Of a stretch of 64,000 bases of DNA, positions 1 to 8,809 are shown one piece after another (within the stretch, counting starts at the first letter, position 1; each line of letters starts with the position of its first letter). The position numbers and the translations under genes were made by a program. The notes under the pieces were generated by a model. That model worked only from the letters and a program-made list of their open reading frames with translations. It was not told the origin of the DNA and did not search any database. This stretch comes from Spirosoma lacussanchae (GTDB taxonomy: Bacteria > Bacteroidota > Bacteroidia > Cytophagales > Spirosomataceae): assembly GCF_005870035.1 (NCBI RefSeq), contig NZ_SWJG01000003.1, positions 434,001 through 498,000 of the forward strand. Direction: 5' to 3'.

Positions 1-183
1 GGAGGCTGCGTTCGGCACGCGCTGGGCGGGTACCGTTGCGGGCGGAAGTCCACCCTTATCGGGCTGTACCGACGTTGACTGCGGTGAGGTTGTTGCCTGG
101 GCCAGTGCTACATAGCTGCCGAAGAGCAGGAGTAAACAAAGTGCGGCTCGAAGCCATGCCGGACGTGCTGGAAGGGGCCGCAA
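1..183 (-). CDS. Secreted protein, N-terminal fragment (possibly LptD-like)
   Basis: This open frame of 61 codons runs off the left edge. It begins with a probable TTG start and encodes a classic signal peptide: an Arg-containing n-region, a Leu-rich core (ALCLLLLFGSYVALAQA) and a likely cleavage after AQA, followed by a Thr/Ser/Pro/Gln-rich stretch. No ATG exists in this frame within the visible part, so the start is uncertain. It is divergent from the amidase gene. In many Bacteroidota the amidase/MlaD pair sits beside a putative LPS-assembly protein (LptD/OstA), so an outer-membrane LptD-like protein is a reasonable guess from context only. Nothing in the 61 visible residues identifies the family. 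Confidence 0.45.
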   Translation of the reverse strand, partial: MRPLPARPAWLRAALCLLLLFGSYVALAQATTSPQSTSVQPDKGGLPPATVPAQRVPNAAS

Positions 184-289
184 AATAAAGTATCCTTTTT
201 TCAGTTCTATCAAAAAAATTACATTTGCCAAAAGGCCGTTAAGCCTATGGCTTACAAAGGTATTCACGAACAATTATCCCACTATCGCT

Positions 290-1201
290 TTGAAACGTTT
301 TCAGCCGTTAAAAATTATTAAATCAACCGGTGTTCGGGCGTTGTTGCTGGCTCCCGGAAAAATGACAACCGGTTTGCTGATAACGCTGCCGCTTCTGGCC
401 ATGACCGTGGTGTCTCCGGAAGTTGTTCAGGCTGATCTGAATCAGGATACCATTCGCACCAGCCGGGAAAGCAGCGAGGAGTCTGCCGCCCCCAACCGGC
501 TCCGCACCATCGTGCTCGACGCCGGTCATGGTGGTAAAGACCCCGGTACGCACGGCCGATATGCCAAGGAGAAAACCATTAACCTGGAACTCATATTGCA
601 ATTAGGCCGGAAAATTAAAGCAAATCATCCAGACGTTCGCGTTATCTACACCCGGGTTTCGGACCACTTCGTCGATTTATACGAGCGGGGGGCTATTGCC
701 AACCGGAATCGGGCCGACCTGTTCATCTCCATTCACTGCAACGCCAGCCCATCCAGCAACCGGGTTTATGGCACCGAAACCTACACCCTGGGGCTGCACC
801 GAACCCAGAGTAACCTCGACGTAGCCCGGCGCGAAAACGCCGTAATTCTGCAGGAAAAAAATTACCAGCAGACCTATAAAGGGTTCAACCCCAACTCGCC
901 CCTGGCCACCATCATGCTGGCCAATTACCAGCATGCGTTCATGGAAAGCAGCATCAACTTTGCCGAAAAGGTAGAGCGCAGTTTTCGGCGTAATGCCGAC
1001 CGGAAAAGCAATGGCGTAAAACAGGCCGGGTTTATTGTACTCTGGAAAACCACCATGCCCAGCGTTCTGATCGAGAGTGGCTACCTGACCAACCCGGCCG
1101 AAGAGCTGTATCTGAAGTCGGACGAAGGCCAGAAAACCATGGTCAACGCGATCTACAAGGCGTTTGAGCAGTACAAAGAAGAAATTGAAGCGAACGGGTA
1201 A
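290..1201 (+). CDS. N-acetylmuramoyl-L-alanine amidase (Amidase_3)
   Basis: Zinc amidase that cleaves the amide bond between N-acetylmuramic acid and the peptide stem of peptidoglycan in the periplasm. The Amidase_3 domain spans roughly residues 72-297. Visible zinc and catalytic positions are H80 (LDAGHGGKDPG), E94 (AKEKTIN), H149 (SIHCNA) and catalytic E262 (VLIESGYLTN). Residues 25-48 form a hydrophobic export signal ending VVQA. The longest frame starts at a TTG (290). An ATG at 362 would give a shorter signal without basic n-region, so the TTG start is slightly preferred. It ends in a hairpin terminator and precedes an MlaD-like gene, so it probably belongs to envelope maintenance. AmiC/LytC-type function is certain at family level; its exact cell-division role is inference. 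Confidence 0.93.
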   Translation: MKRFQPLKIIKSTGVRALLLAPGKMTTGLLITLPLLAMTVVSPEVVQADLNQDTIRTSRESSEESAAPNRLRTIVLDAGHGGKDPGTHGRYAKEKTINLELILQLGRKIKANHPDVRVIYTRVSDHFVDLYERGAIANRNRADLFISIHCNASPSSNRVYGTETYTLGLHRTQSNLDVARRENAVILQEKNYQQTYKGFNPNSPLATIMLANYQHAFMESSINFAEKVERSFRRNADRKSNGVKQAGFIVLWKTTMPSVLIESGYLTNPAEELYLKSDEGQKTMVNAIYKAFEQYKEEIEANG

Positions 1202-1240
1202 ACCAACGGTTAGCCGGGCGGAAGCCTCCTGACAAGACAC

Positions 1241-1276
1241 AGGACGAATGGCGTAAAATTGCCGTTCGTCCTTTTT
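1241..1276 (+). terminator. Rho-independent terminator of the amidase gene
   Basis: An 11-bp stem (GGACGAATGGC paired with GCCGTTCGTCC, one G-T wobble) around an 8-nt loop is followed directly by a run of six T. It lies 40 nt after the amidase stop, so the downstream MlaD-like gene probably has its own promoter. Confidence 0.8.
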
Positions 1277-1374
1277 TCGGCGTTCAGGGGCACAAACAGG
1301 CGCCGAAGATGGTTATACGTTAAGTCTAATTGGCAGGTGTACCCCGAGCAAGGCGGCTCACCTTCTTCACACGC

Positions 1375-2370
1375 ATGAAACTATCGCAGGAAGTAAAAGT
1401 GGGTTTACTGGCTGTCGTCTCGCTGATGATGCTTTATTTCGGATTCGAGTTCTTGAAAGGGTCCGATTTCTTCTCCAATAACCGGACCTATCAGGTTATC
1501 TACGACAACGTAGACGGGCTGACATCCTCCAATCCCGTACGGATCAACGGGTTGTCGGTCGGGCAGGTCAAATCAATCGATATTCTTCAGGATCAGGGTA
1601 ATAAGCTACTGGTAACGGTGGAGCTGAAAAACGACATCCGGGTTACGCAGGGCTCGCAGGCTATTCTGGCCGACGATGGGCTGTTGGGCGGCAAATCGAT
1701 TCGGCTGGTCGTTAAACCCGGCACGCCCCAGCTGGAAGAGGGCGGTCAGCTGGTTGCTACCAAAGAAACCGGCCTTACAGCCCTTATTCGCGAAAAAACC
1801 CTACCGGTGCTCAATAATGTCGACTCGCTGACGTACCAGCTCAATCGGGTAGTGGCTCAGTTTGACCAGACGGGCGTTGTGCTGAACAAGACACTGGCCA
1901 GCGCCAATGCTGCCGTTGGTACGCTCGATCTGACCATTGCCGAAAACCGCGCTGGCCTCCGAACCACACTCGCCAATGTGAACAGGCTGTCGGCTTCGCT
2001 GATCGAGACGGAACGCCAGCTTAAGCCTATTCTGGCTAAAGCCGATACGTTTGCCGACTCGCTGCAGGGCCTGCAGCTAAAGCAGACGCTCGGCAGCGTG
2101 AACAAAACCGTCGACAACCTGCAGCGGATTCTGGGCGACATCAACAAAGGTCGAGGTTCGCTGGGTAAACTGGCGTCTGACGAGCAACTTTACCGGAATG
2201 TAAACGCTACGACCGCCAGCCTCGAAAAACTCCTGACCGACCTGCGCGAGAACCCCAAGCGCTACGTTCATTTCTCGCTCTTCGGCCGTAAAGACAAAAC
2301 CGGCGCGGCCACCGGGACGCAGCCCGCCAGCACAACAGACGTCACCAGCCAGGCCGATTCTACAAAGTAA
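1375..2370 (+). CDS. MlaD family (MCE-domain) lipid-transport protein
   Basis: 331-residue protein with an N-terminal membrane anchor (about residues 7-26, VGLLAVVSLMMLYFGFEFL) and one MCE domain (about 36-115, with GLTSSNPVRINGLSVGQV). A long helical region with spaced Leu/Asn/Thr follows (about 140-300), typical of MlaD/PqiB-like substrate-binding proteins that sit on the periplasmic face of the inner membrane and shuttle phospholipids to or from the outer membrane. The C-terminus is a disordered Ala/Thr/Ser tail. The ATG at 1375 is chosen because it begins MKLSQEVKVG just before the anchor; a frame extension to 1330 adds no sensible sequence. The partner ATPase and permease (MlaF/MlaE) are not in the window. 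Confidence 0.88.
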   Translation: MKLSQEVKVGLLAVVSLMMLYFGFEFLKGSDFFSNNRTYQVIYDNVDGLTSSNPVRINGLSVGQVKSIDILQDQGNKLLVTVELKNDIRVTQGSQAILADDGLLGGKSIRLVVKPGTPQLEEGGQLVATKETGLTALIREKTLPVLNNVDSLTYQLNRVVAQFDQTGVVLNKTLASANAAVGTLDLTIAENRAGLRTTLANVNRLSASLIETERQLKPILAKADTFADSLQGLQLKQTLGSVNKTVDNLQRILGDINKGRGSLGKLASDEQLYRNVNATTASLEKLLTDLRENPKRYVHFSLFGRKDKTGAATGTQPASTTDVTSQADSTK

Positions 2371-2457
2371 AGCAAAGGCCGTTCCATCATGCCGCCCATT
2401 CCTTGGCCCGTCAGGATCTCTACCATATAGCGTCGGTAGGGGTCGACGGTATGACAG

Positions 2458-2485
2458 CGTCCGCAAGACCATGGTCTTGCGGACG
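2458..2485. terminator. Bidirectional terminator, perfect 28-nt palindrome
   Basis: A perfect 28-nt palindrome centred on CCATGG lies between the convergent MlaD-like gene and the BNR-repeat gene, 12 nt before the latter's stop codon. The RNA would fold into the same hairpin from either strand. There is no long T-run, so termination strength is uncertain. Confidence 0.65.
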
Positions 2486-2497
2486 GTCGGAAATCCG

Positions 2498-5400
2498 TTA
2501 GTTGACCAGGACAACGCCCTTATCTTTTGCCATCTGGTTAATGCGCATGAGGTTGGTTTCTATGGTCATTTTGAGCTTCCCCAGCTGGGCGTCTACTTCC
2601 TGCGTAAGCTGACTACGAACCTCTTCGCCCTGTTTGGTTGGGCGGAAGTCGCCCTGGGCCTGCTCACTCATGAGGTGCGCCAGCCGGTTGTTGAGCTTGA
2701 TACCATAGTTGAGCGGGTCCTGCACACTCATGTTTTTGGTCTGGTGAATGTCGTTCTCAATGGTCTTGAGCTCGTCTTCAAACTTCTTAATGACGTCGTT
2801 TATGTCTTTGTTCTTCTCGTCGGAACCCATCTTGTTTTTGAGATAAGTCAGGTCTTCCTTGATCTTCCGGAGGTTGATGATGCCTTCGTTGGCTTCCGTT
2901 ACCTTGTTCCGCACTTTCATCAGGAAATCGAACTGGGCCTGGTAATCGGCTGGTGTCGTTTTTAGGCGCGGATCTTTGAGAATCTCGAACGGCTGGGTCT
3001 GCGATTGCCCGTTTACCGTTAACCTGACCTGATAATTGCCCGGAACGGCTTTGGGGCCGAGGTTAGGCGATCCGTAGAAGACCATGCCGGGAAAGGTTTT
3101 ATAGCCGGGGTAGCGCATGTCCCACACGAAACGGTCGCCCCCGGATTTGACCTTCAGCAGGTCGGCTTTTTCTTTCGCTTTCGTGCTGAACGAGCGGATC
3201 AGGGTACCGTTGCTTTCGAGAATGTCGAGCCTGACCTCCGCAGCCGGGTCAGTTTTTTTGATGAAGTAATGAATCAGGACGCCGTTGGGGTGATTTTCGC
3301 CTTCGAGCTGCGCGTCGCGTTTGCTGGTACCGGCCATGCGGTAGGTAGGCATCGGCTGGTAGAGAATGGCTTCTTTGGTGGCCAGGTCGCTCTTGAGCTG
3401 GTGCAGGGGCGTCAGGTCATCGATCAGCCAGAAGCTACGGCCGTGGGTGGCGGCAATGAGGTTATCGTTCTTGATGGCCAGGTCATGGATGGGTACCGGA
3501 GGCAGGTTGAGCTGAAGTTTAGACCAGCTCTCGCCATCGTCGAACGATACCCAGACGCCCCGCTCGGTGCCGGCATAGAGCAATCCTTTCCGCTTCGGAT
3601 CGGCCCGGACCACCCGAACAAACTCGTCTTTGGGAATTCCTTTGGTCATCACCGTCCAGGTTTTGCCGTAGTCCAGCGTTTTGTAGATGTAGGGCGTGTA
3701 ATCGCCGAACTTGTACGAGGTAGCGGCCACGTAAGCGCCCCCTTTCACGAACGGATTGACCTCCACCGAATTCATCATGTTGTACTTCGGCGACACGGAG
3801 GGGGTAACATTCTTCCAGGTTTTGCCGCCATCTGTGGTGACGTGGATCAGTCCGTCGTCGGACCCCGTCCAGATTTCGCCTTCGGTATAGGGCGACTCGG
3901 TAGCGGCAAACACGTTGGCGTAGTATTCGGCACCCGTGTTGTCCTGCGTAATCGGCCCGCCCGACGATTTGATGGTCTCGGGCTCTCCCCGCGACAGATC
4001 GGGACTGATCACCTCCCAGCTTTCACCACCCGTATAGCTGACGTGCAGATGGTTCGAGCCGGCGTACAGCTTCTTCGGGTTGTGCGGACTGAAAAAGACC
4101 GGGTAATTCCAGTTGAAGCGGTATTTCATGGCGTCGGCTCCCGAACCGGCAGGTAGGTCGGGGTGTACGTTGGTAGACCGCTCCTGCCCGGTAGCCAGAT
4201 CCTGCATGGTCATGTAGCCTTTGTAATCGCCCCCAAAAACGACCTCGCTGTTGAGCGGGTCGGGCGCCAGGTGGGCACTTTCGCCGATGGCCAGCGCTAC
4301 CCAGTCTTTTTCGGTCACGGAAGCGCTGCCCGTCCGGTGCGAAATCCGGACGCTGGAGTTGTCCTGCTGGGCGCCGTAGATGCGGTATGGGAAATGGTTG
4401 TCGGTCGAAACGCGGTAGAACTGCGCCGTTGGCTGGTTGTGGTAGGTTGTCCAGTGGTTGCCACCGTCGGTCGAGACCTGAGCACCCCCGTCGTCGGCAA
4501 TCGCCATGCGCTGGTTGTTGGTCGGGTCGATCCAGAGGTCGTGGTGGTCGCCGTGGGGCGCGTTTTTCAGCTCAAAGGTTTTACCGCCATCTTTCGATAC
4601 GCCGTAGCTGACGTTCATGACGTAGACAATATCCTCGTTCTGCGAGTCGGCATAGATACGGCAGTAGTACCAGGCCCGTTGTAGCAAAGCGCGGTCCTGA
4701 TTGATGCGGGCCCAGGTTTTGCCGGCATCGTCGGACCGATACACCCCGCCAGCGTCTTTGTTTTCGATGATGGCCCAAACCCGGCTGGAGTTTTTGGGAG
4801 ATACCGTTACGCCGATGATGCCGTTGATACCCGAGGGCATACCTGACTTGTCGGAGAGGTTTTCCCAGGTCTCGCCACCGTCGGTACTTTTCCAGAGTTT
4901 GGAGTCGGGCCCGCCACTGTCCATCCGGTAGCCGTTGCGTTTCATATTCCAGGTGCTGGCATACAGGATGCGTGGATTGTTGGGGTCGAGCACCAGATCG
5001 GCAGCGCCCGCCTGATCGTTGATGTACAGGACTTTTTTCCAGGTCTGCCCCCCGTCGGTGCTGCGGAAAATACCCCGCATCTCATTGGGTTTCCAGAGGT
5101 TCCCCATAGCCGCTACGTAGACCAGGTCGGGGTTTTTGGGGTGAATACGGATGCGGGCAATGTGTTTCGAGTCAGTCAGGCCGATGCGTTTCCAGCTGGT
5201 GCCGGCGTCGGTCGATCGCCACATGCCCGTACCCGAAGCCACGTTGTTGCGCAGGGTCTGCTCGCCTTCGCCCACGTAGATCACGTTGGGGTCGCTCTCG
5301 GCCACGGCCACCGCGCCAATGCTCCCGCCGAAGTAGGCATCGCTGATGTTTCCCCAGGTTTGGCCGCCGTCGGTTGTTCGCCAGACGCCCCCGCCAACGG

Positions 5401-5605
5401 TGCCCATGTAGTAGAGATTAGGGTTGCTGCTCACGCCCGTAACGGTACAGGAGCGCCCACCCCGAAACGGACCCAACTCCCGCCAGCGCAGCCCCTCGTA
5501 GGTGGCCGGGTCGAAGGAGACCGTTGCCGGTGTTTTTGGCGATTGACTGTAAACAAACTGGCTAACAAACAGCAATAAGAAAACGTAGAGGAAAGGTGGC
5601 TTCAT
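2498..5605 (-). CDS. Secreted BNR/VPS10-like beta-propeller protein
   Basis: 1035-residue exported protein with a signal peptide (MKPPFLYVFLLLFVSQFVYSQ). At least nine Asp-box/BNR motifs of the S/T-x-D-x-G-x-T-W type run through residues about 80-700 (RTTDGGQTW, RSTDAGTSW, KSTDGGETW, RSDDAGKTW, STDGGNHW, VTTDGGKTW, KTLDYGKTW, VSFDDGESW), so the core is one or two beta-propellers as in sortilin/VPS10 and sialidase-fold proteins. Such proteins are often auto-annotated as glycosyl hydrolases without proof. A beta-sandwich-like region (about 770-880) and a charged helical region (about 900-1035) follow. I place the start at ATG 5605 because it begins the signal peptide. No sialidase Arg triad is evident by eye. 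Substrate unknown; binding or peptidase-associated roles are possible. Confidence 0.85.
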   Translation of the reverse strand: MKPPFLYVFLLLFVSQFVYSQSPKTPATVSFDPATYEGLRWRELGPFRGGRSCTVTGVSSNPNLYYMGTVGGGVWRTTDGGQTWGNISDAYFGGSIGAVAVAESDPNVIYVGEGEQTLRNNVASGTGMWRSTDAGTSWKRIGLTDSKHIARIRIHPKNPDLVYVAAMGNLWKPNEMRGIFRSTDGGQTWKKVLYINDQAGAADLVLDPNNPRILYASTWNMKRNGYRMDSGGPDSKLWKSTDGGETWENLSDKSGMPSGINGIIGVTVSPKNSSRVWAIIENKDAGGVYRSDDAGKTWARINQDRALLQRAWYYCRIYADSQNEDIVYVMNVSYGVSKDGGKTFELKNAPHGDHHDLWIDPTNNQRMAIADDGGAQVSTDGGNHWTTYHNQPTAQFYRVSTDNHFPYRIYGAQQDNSSVRISHRTGSASVTEKDWVALAIGESAHLAPDPLNSEVVFGGDYKGYMTMQDLATGQERSTNVHPDLPAGSGADAMKYRFNWNYPVFFSPHNPKKLYAGSNHLHVSYTGGESWEVISPDLSRGEPETIKSSGGPITQDNTGAEYYANVFAATESPYTEGEIWTGSDDGLIHVTTDGGKTWKNVTPSVSPKYNMMNSVEVNPFVKGGAYVAATSYKFGDYTPYIYKTLDYGKTWTVMTKGIPKDEFVRVVRADPKRKGLLYAGTERGVWVSFDDGESWSKLQLNLPPVPIHDLAIKNDNLIAATHGRSFWLIDDLTPLHQLKSDLATKEAILYQPMPTYRMAGTSKRDAQLEGENHPNGVLIHYFIKKTDPAAEVRLDILESNGTLIRSFSTKAKEKADLLKVKSGGDRFVWDMRYPGYKTFPGMVFYGSPNLGPKAVPGNYQVRLTVNGQSQTQPFEILKDPRLKTTPADYQAQFDFLMKVRNKVTEANEGIINLRKIKEDLTYLKNKMGSDEKNKDINDVIKKFEDELKTIENDIHQTKNMSVQDPLNYGIKLNNRLAHLMSEQAQGDFRPTKQGEEVRSQLTQEVDAQLGKLKMTIETNLMRINQMAKDKGVVLVN

Positions 5606-5819
5606 AGGACGTATAGATTGAGGATAAAAAGTCATAAATGGCTCACAGAGAGGTGGCCTTTGTAATTTTCCTAAACTTACTGATTGTCGATAATTTAATC
5701 TGAAATTAATCTGTATTTCATTATTTTATATTGAAAAATCTACAAAAATCAAAATATGATGCTTGTCGGTCTGGCGGCTCGGCTTATTGTTGAACGTACA
5801 TCGTTACGGACCGCCGGTG

Positions 5820-5849
5820 TTGGAGACGGCAACAACTCGCTTACTTTAG
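5820..5849 (+). promoter_or_regulatory. Probable promoter of the carboxyltransferase gene
   Basis: TTG at 5820-5822, a 19-nt spacer and TACTTTAG at 5842-5849 match the Bacteroidota -33/-7 pattern (TTTG, about 19-21 nt, TAnnTTTG) with one -7 mismatch. It lies about 40 nt before the ATG. The rest of the intergenic stretch is AT-rich with no other recognisable element. Confidence 0.45.
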
Positions 5850-5885
5850 GGTTTTCTAACAGCCGATCTGGCCTACTCTTCATTC

Positions 5886-7511
5886 ATGCAAACCCTTCTC
5901 GACGAACTCACGCAGCGCACCACCAAAACCCAGCTGGGCGGTGGACAAAAGAAAATAGATGACCAGCACCGCAAGGGCAAACTGACCGCCCGCGAGCGCA
6001 TCGATTACCTGACCGATTCTGACCGTCCCTTCGTAGAGATCGGCTTGTTTGGGGGCGAGGGCATGTATGCCGAACATGGCGGCTGCCCGTCGGGAGGGGT
6101 GGTGGTGGGTATTGGCTACATCTCGGGGCGCCAGTGCGTCATTGTGGCCAACGATGCTACAGTGAAGGCGGGGGCCTGGTTTCCGATAACGGCCAAGAAA
6201 AACCTGCGCGCCCAGGAAATCGCGATGGAGAACCACCTACCCATCATCTACCTAGTCGACAGTGCGGGTGTTTATCTGCCGCTGCAGGACGAGGTGTTTG
6301 CCGACAAAGAACACTTTGGCCGAACGTTCCGGAACAATGCTCAGCTCTCGGCCATGGGGATACTACAGGTGGCAGCCATTATGGGAAGCTGCGTAGCGGG
6401 GGGCGCCTACCTGCCGATCATGTCCGACGAAGCGCTCATCGTGGAGGGTACTGGCTCTATTTTTCTGGCCGGACCCTATCTCGTAAAAGCCAGCATTGGT
6501 GAAGATGTGGATGCCGAAACCCTCGGTGGCGCCGTAACCCATACCGACATTTCGGGAGTCGTGGACAACCGCTATCCCGATGATCAGCGTTGCCTCGATG
6601 CCATCAAACGGATCCTGTCCCGGACAGGCCAGCGCGAAACAGCCGGCTTCGATCGCATCGAATCGGCTCCGCCCGCCAAAGAGCCGGCCGATATTTACCA
6701 GCTGCTGCCGTCGGACCGGGTTAAACCGTACGATATGCGCGAGATTGTGGATAGACTGGTGGATAAGTCGGAGTTCGATGCTTATAAACCAACCTACGGC
6801 CAGTCGCTGCTGTGTGGCTACGCGCGTATCGATGGCTGGGCGGTGGGAATTGTGGCTAATCAGCGCAAGGTGGTGAAGGCTAAAGTGCCGCGTCAGGGCG
6901 GGGCGCAGAGCCAGCCCGTAGAAATGCAGATGGGGGGCGTTATCTACGGCGACGCAGCCGATAAAGCGGCCCGGTTCATCATGAACTGCAATCAGAAACG
7001 GATTCCGCTGGTGTTTCTGCAGGATGTGTCGGGATTTATGGTCGGCAGCCGGGCCGAGCAGGGCGGAATTATCAAAGACGGGGCCAAGATGGTCAGCGCT
7101 ATGGCCAACTCGGTGGTACCGAAATTTACGGTAGTGATCGGCAACAGCTACGGCGCGGGTAACTACGCCATGTGCGGGCGCGCCTATGACCCACGCCTGA
7201 TGGTAGCCTGGCCCACCGCCCAGATGGCCGTTATGAGCGGGGCATCGGCTGCCAAAACCCTGCTGCAAATTCAGGTGGCTGCGCAGAAAGCCAAAGGACA
7301 GCCACTCACGCCGGAGCAGGAACAGGCCCAACTCGACAAAATCACCGACCAGTACAATGCCCAGCTATCACCCTACTACGCAGCCGCCCGGCTCTGGGTC
7401 GATGCCGTCATAGACCCGCTCCAGACCCGACAGGTTCTGTCGGAAGGCATCGCGGCTGCCAACCAGGCCCCCATCACCAAACCGTTTTCAGTGGGTATTA
7501 TTCAAACCTAG
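5886..7511 (+). CDS. Acyl-CoA carboxylase beta subunit, methylcrotonyl-CoA type
   Basis: 541-residue carboxyltransferase (usual length for the family, about 510-550). It moves CO2 from carboxybiotin to an acyl-CoA. N-terminal and C-terminal crotonase-fold halves are both present. Motifs close to MCC beta include DSAGVYLPLQ, the DKEHFGRTFRN segment, GSCVAGGAYLP, the GTGSIFLAGPYLVKA region, ETLGGAVTHT and, in the second half, QDVSGFMVG and GNSYGAGNYAMCGRAY. These favour 3-methylcrotonyl-CoA carboxylase (leucine breakdown) over propionyl-CoA carboxylase. The biotin-carboxylase alpha subunit is not adjacent, so its partner must be encoded elsewhere. Start ATG 5886 fits the family N-terminus. Confidence 0.9.
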   Translation: MQTLLDELTQRTTKTQLGGGQKKIDDQHRKGKLTARERIDYLTDSDRPFVEIGLFGGEGMYAEHGGCPSGGVVVGIGYISGRQCVIVANDATVKAGAWFPITAKKNLRAQEIAMENHLPIIYLVDSAGVYLPLQDEVFADKEHFGRTFRNNAQLSAMGILQVAAIMGSCVAGGAYLPIMSDEALIVEGTGSIFLAGPYLVKASIGEDVDAETLGGAVTHTDISGVVDNRYPDDQRCLDAIKRILSRTGQRETAGFDRIESAPPAKEPADIYQLLPSDRVKPYDMREIVDRLVDKSEFDAYKPTYGQSLLCGYARIDGWAVGIVANQRKVVKAKVPRQGGAQSQPVEMQMGGVIYGDAADKAARFIMNCNQKRIPLVFLQDVSGFMVGSRAEQGGIIKDGAKMVSAMANSVVPKFTVVIGNSYGAGNYAMCGRAYDPRLMVAWPTAQMAVMSGASAAKTLLQIQVAAQKAKGQPLTPEQEQAQLDKITDQYNAQLSPYYAAARLWVDAVIDPLQTRQVLSEGIAAANQAPITKPFSVGIIQT

Positions 7512-7552
7512 CTGGTTCAACCCTGGCTTTTGCCGGCTCATTACGACCCTGG

Positions 7553-7604
7553 GCCCGTCCTGCCAACAGCCCTGGCGCCCGTTCAGACCGTTGGCAGGAC
7601 GGGC
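7553..7604. terminator. Bidirectional terminator, 15-bp stem
   Basis: Perfect inverted repeat with arms 7553-7567 (GCCCGTCCTGCCAAC) and 7590-7604 around a 22-nt loop, between the convergent carboxyltransferase gene and a small membrane-protein gene. The right arm covers the last codons of the small gene, so that gene's 3' end is part of the terminator. Confidence 0.7.
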
Positions 7605-7780
7605 GTCTCAATTAGAAACCAGGCAAGCAGAATAGCGACGAACAGGTACAGGAAACCGGCAATGGCGCACTTCACCCGGCAAAAGGTGCCCTGGTCGGTA
7701 GTGAGCGCTTCCCGCGCGAAGCTAACGGTCATGATGAGCTGACCCAGAATAGAGAGGATGACGAAAACAGGCAGATTCAT
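7583..7780 (-). CDS. Small two-helix membrane protein, unknown function
   Basis: 65 residues with two predicted transmembrane helices, about 2-22 (VFVILSILGQLIMTV) and 38-58 (IAGFLYLFVAILLAWFLI), joined by a short basic loop with one Cys. No family recognised. It is convergent with the carboxyltransferase gene and its last codons overlap a perfect inverted repeat. Membrane-like composition on this strand and an ATG start support a real gene, but it could still be a chance frame. Confidence 0.5.
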   Translation of the reverse strand: MNLPVFVILSILGQLIMTVSFAREALTTDQGTFCRVKCAIAGFLYLFVAILLAWFLIETPVLPTV

Positions 7781-8106
7781 GGCTGTAAAAACCGTACGTG
7801 AGAGGAGATGACCCGTGTAAAGTGATATTGACTAGTTGACTATCAGTTAACTATGCGTCGTGGCTGGTTCGTAGCAACCGAAAACGCGTTCTGCTGGTGG
7901 CGTTGCCTAATCTTACCACATGGGTAGTTGCAGTCACTGCCTATCTAAGACGTCTATTTATGAGATATGTAACATGGATTTAGTAGAATATTTGTTAAAT
8001 TTTTTTCGGTGGGGTAAGCGACAGGTGAGTAAAGTGGGATATTTTGAAAGTAATACTATCATATTCCGGTTTGGTAGTACCTTTACCTCGTCAAACTGAA
8101 TTGGTT
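7781..8106. other. 326-nt gene-free region before the two-component genes
   Basis: AT-rich compared with its flanks. It holds a 21-nt near-palindrome at 7833-7853 (TAGTTGAC and GTTAACTA arms with one internal mismatch) that could be an operator. No clean TAnnTTTG box was found at promoter distance from the response-regulator start. In-frame codons from 8044 to 8106 are open but lack the family N-terminus, so I treat them as leader. Confidence 0.5.
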
Positions 8107-8799
8107 ATGAGCCTGTCGAAACCCAACATCCTCGTTGTCGAAGACGAAACGAAAGTGGCGCTTTTTCTCAAAAAAGGCCTGGAAACCCAGTCGTACAGCG
8201 TGACTGTGGCGGCCGATGGGCGTGAGGGGAAGCGACTGGTCGGGGCCGAACATTTTGATCTGGTTATCCTGGATGTCAATCTGCCGGTGCTGAGCGGGGT
8301 TGAACTGGCGCAGTATATCCGTACCCGAAATACACAGCTCCCCATTTTGATGCTGACGGCACTCGACTCCACGACCGACAAGCTGATGGGATTTGAAGCG
8401 GGGGCCGACGATTATTTGGTCAAACCGTTCGATTTTCTGGAGTTGCTGGCCCGCATCCGGGCTTTGCTGCGCCGGGCCACGCCCCCCGACGAAAGCGAGG
8501 CCGTACTGAAGATGGCCGATCTTGAGCTGGACCTGCGCGAGAAAGTAGCCCGTCGTATGGGACAAAGTATCGATCTGACCGCCCGTGAATTTTCTCTGCT
8601 CGAGTACCTGATGCGTAACCAGGGCCGGGTCGTGTCGCGGGTCGACATTGCCTCGCAGGTCTGGGATCTCAACTTCGACACGGGTACCAACGTGATCGAT
8701 GTCTATATCAACTACCTGCGCAACAAAATCGACAAAGACGCCCCCGTTAAACTGATTCATACCGTAATCGGCCTGGGCTACGTGCTGAAACAGAAATGA
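8107..8799 (+). CDS. OmpR-family response regulator
   Basis: 230-residue DNA-binding response regulator. Receiver domain about 7-120 with the acidic pocket E12/D13, phospho-acceptor D56 (DLVILDVNLP), T85 (LMLTALDS) and K107 (DDYLVKPFD). A winged-helix OmpR/PhoB output domain occupies about 135-228 (LTAREFSLLEYLMRN, NVIDVYINYLRNKID, TVIGLGYVL). ATG 8107 gives the normal start, eight residues before the first beta strand. It is followed after 10 nt by its histidine kinase, so the two form an operon. The organisation resembles CusRS/CopRS-like metal or envelope sensors, but no target can be named. Confidence 0.93.
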   Translation: MSLSKPNILVVEDETKVALFLKKGLETQSYSVTVAADGREGKRLVGAEHFDLVILDVNLPVLSGVELAQYIRTRNTQLPILMLTALDSTTDKLMGFEAGADDYLVKPFDFLELLARIRALLRRATPPDESEAVLKMADLELDLREKVARRMGQSIDLTAREFSLLEYLMRNQGRVVSRVDIASQVWDLNFDTGTNVIDVYINYLRNKIDKDAPVKLIHTVIGLGYVLKQK

Positions 8800-8809
8800 T
8801 CACTGCGCA

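Noticed and set aside
3269-4156. A 295-codon plus-strand open frame inside the BNR-repeat gene
   Set aside because: Antisense to a gene with repeated Asp-box motifs; no signal, membrane or domain pattern.
5756-5962. A short plus-strand frame running from the promoter region into the carboxyltransferase gene
   Set aside because: It overlaps the promoter and start of a certain gene in another frame and has no family feature.
6363-7331. A 322-codon minus-strand frame inside the carboxyltransferase gene
   Set aside because: His/Arg/Gly-rich shadow of a conserved gene on the other strand.
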